DNA from: an uncultured Gemmatimonadota bacterium
Lineage (GTDB): Bacteria; Gemmatimonadota; Gemmatimonadetes; Gemmatimonadales; Gemmatimonadaceae
Direction of reading: 5' to 3'
Length of the DNA: 5,387 nt
Assembly: GCA_946479895.1 (NCBI GenBank)
Contig: CAMLHT010000259.1
Coordinates: 1-5,387 of the forward strand
Shown here: positions 5,176 to 5,387 of the stretch, one piece after another
Layout of the letters: each line of letters begins with the position of its first letter
Position numbering within the stretch: the stretch's first letter is position 1
The notes under the pieces: generated by a model
Told to the model about the DNA's origin: nothing
The model's input: the letters and a program-made list of their open reading frames with translations, nothing else
Databases searched by the model: none
Translations under genes and position numbers: made by a program

Positions 5176-5387
5176 ATGATGGCGATGATCCTTTCTCGAA
5201 TCTCGCAGGCGTCGATCGCCGTGGCCATGCTGGGATGCGCCGGCCGTCAGGTCGGGCAGCCGGTGCCAATGCCCCGAATCATTCCGCATGCGGAATGGCA
5301 GGCCCAGCCGCCGCTCGGTTATGCGGCAGATGCCACGCGACGCAACACCGGCTCCGGAGATTCGCTCGCCTTCCGTGGCCTCACCGT
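5176..5387 (+). CDS. Predicted lipoprotein, probable N-acetylmuramoyl-L-alanine amidase (PGRP/Amidase_2 type), N-terminal part only
   Basis: An open frame of 70 complete codons runs off the right edge. It starts MMAMILSRISQASIAVAMLG and then Cys21, a basic-hydrophobic lipoprotein signal peptide with MLGC as an acceptable lipobox. After a short linker comes PRIIPHAEWQAQPPLGYA (33-50), resembling the I-I-x-R-x-E-W-G-A-x-P-P opening of peptidoglycan-recognition-type amidases, although the usual Arg and Gly are replaced by His and Gln. Near the edge, DSLAFRGLT followed by a partial Val codon looks like the strand that normally leads into the first zinc-binding His, which lies just outside the window. 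Such enzymes cut between N-acetylmuramic acid and L-alanine of the stem peptide; a lipidated form would act in the periplasm, anchored to a membrane. The gene is divergent from the dehydrogenase. Gene reality is well supported by start, ribosome binding site and signal peptide; the family assignment is moderate because the catalytic part is absent. Confidence 0.68.
   Translation, partial: MMAMILSRISQASIAVAMLGCAGRQVGQPVPMPRIIPHAEWQAQPPLGYAADATRRNTGSGDSLAFRGLT
5280..5297. repeat. 18-bp perfect palindrome inside the amidase-like gene
   Basis: CATTCCGCATGCGGAATG reads the same on both strands, with GCATGC at its centre and no spacer. It lies about 105 bases into the plus-strand gene, encoding most of IIPHAEW. 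It could be an operator for a dimeric regulator, a short RNA hairpin of limited stability, or a coincidence of the codons used. The palindrome itself is certain; a function is not shown. Confidence 0.4.

Noticed and set aside
4334..5179. Plus-strand open frame opposite the dehydrogenase
   Set aside because: Same-register antisense shadow of the dehydrogenase, with no recognisable domain, while the minus frame has a complete Rossmann fold and catalytic residues.
5135..5269. 45-residue N-terminal extension of the dehydrogenase from an ATG at 5269
   Set aside because: The extension is Arg/Pro-rich without features, lacks the ribosome binding site seen before the GTG at 5134, and would overlap the divergent lipoprotein gene. 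Family members begin right at the Rossmann strand.
5068..5289. Minus-strand 73-codon frame at the divergent gap
   Set aside because: It overlaps both the dehydrogenase start and the lipoprotein start, has no ribosome binding site or motif, and is His/Arg-rich like other shadows.
1..5387. CRISPR array, tRNA, rRNA, insertion sequence or attachment site
   Set aside because: No regularly spaced repeats, no tRNA-like cloverleaf, no transposase motif and no terminal inverted repeats with target duplication were seen by eye on either strand.

Overview
The window looks like chromosomal DNA of a GC-rich Gram-negative bacterium with a Bacteroidetes-type SusC/SusD nutrient importer. High GC together with a SusC/SusD pair carrying an NPNxPD-type SusD N-terminus fits Gemmatimonadota best. 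This is an inference from protein style and base composition, not a database match. Coding density is very high: four genes fill nearly the whole window, and two of them run off its ends.

Layout from left to right: (1) minus strand, 1-1005, the N-terminal 335 residues of a SusD/RagB-like lipoprotein; (2) minus strand, 1014-4139, a complete 1041-residue SusC/RagA-type TonB-dependent outer-membrane transporter, whose stop codon lies inside the ribosome binding site of the susD-like gene; (3) 4140-4282, a 143-base intergenic leader with two small hairpins, a 9-bp inverted repeat one arm of which covers the susC ribosome binding site, and a weak promoter candidate; (4) minus strand, 4283-5134, a complete 283-residue beta-hydroxyacid dehydrogenase-family NAD(P)-binding oxidoreductase with a GTG start; (5) a 41-base divergent gap; (6) plus strand, 5176 to the right edge, the first 70 residues of a predicted lipoprotein whose start resembles the PGRP/Amidase_2 class of N-acetylmuramoyl-L-alanine amidases.

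The susC-like and susD-like genes form one translationally coupled unit. SusC-type proteins are the TonB-powered barrel, and SusD-type proteins are the surface lipoprotein lid that captures the substrate, usually a glycan or peptide. No glycosidase, peptidase, sigma/anti-sigma pair or hybrid sensor is in view, so the substrate cannot be assigned. The oxidoreductase lies upstream in the same orientation but is separated by a structured intergenic region, and nothing shows that it shares a pathway with the importer. The amidase-like gene is divergent and probably belongs to envelope or peptidoglycan maintenance.

I see no CRISPR array, tRNA, rRNA, transposase or phage gene, and no convincing new biological system. 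The least ordinary sequence signals are the arrangement of inverted repeats in the susC leader and an 18-bp perfect palindrome in the start of the amidase-like gene.
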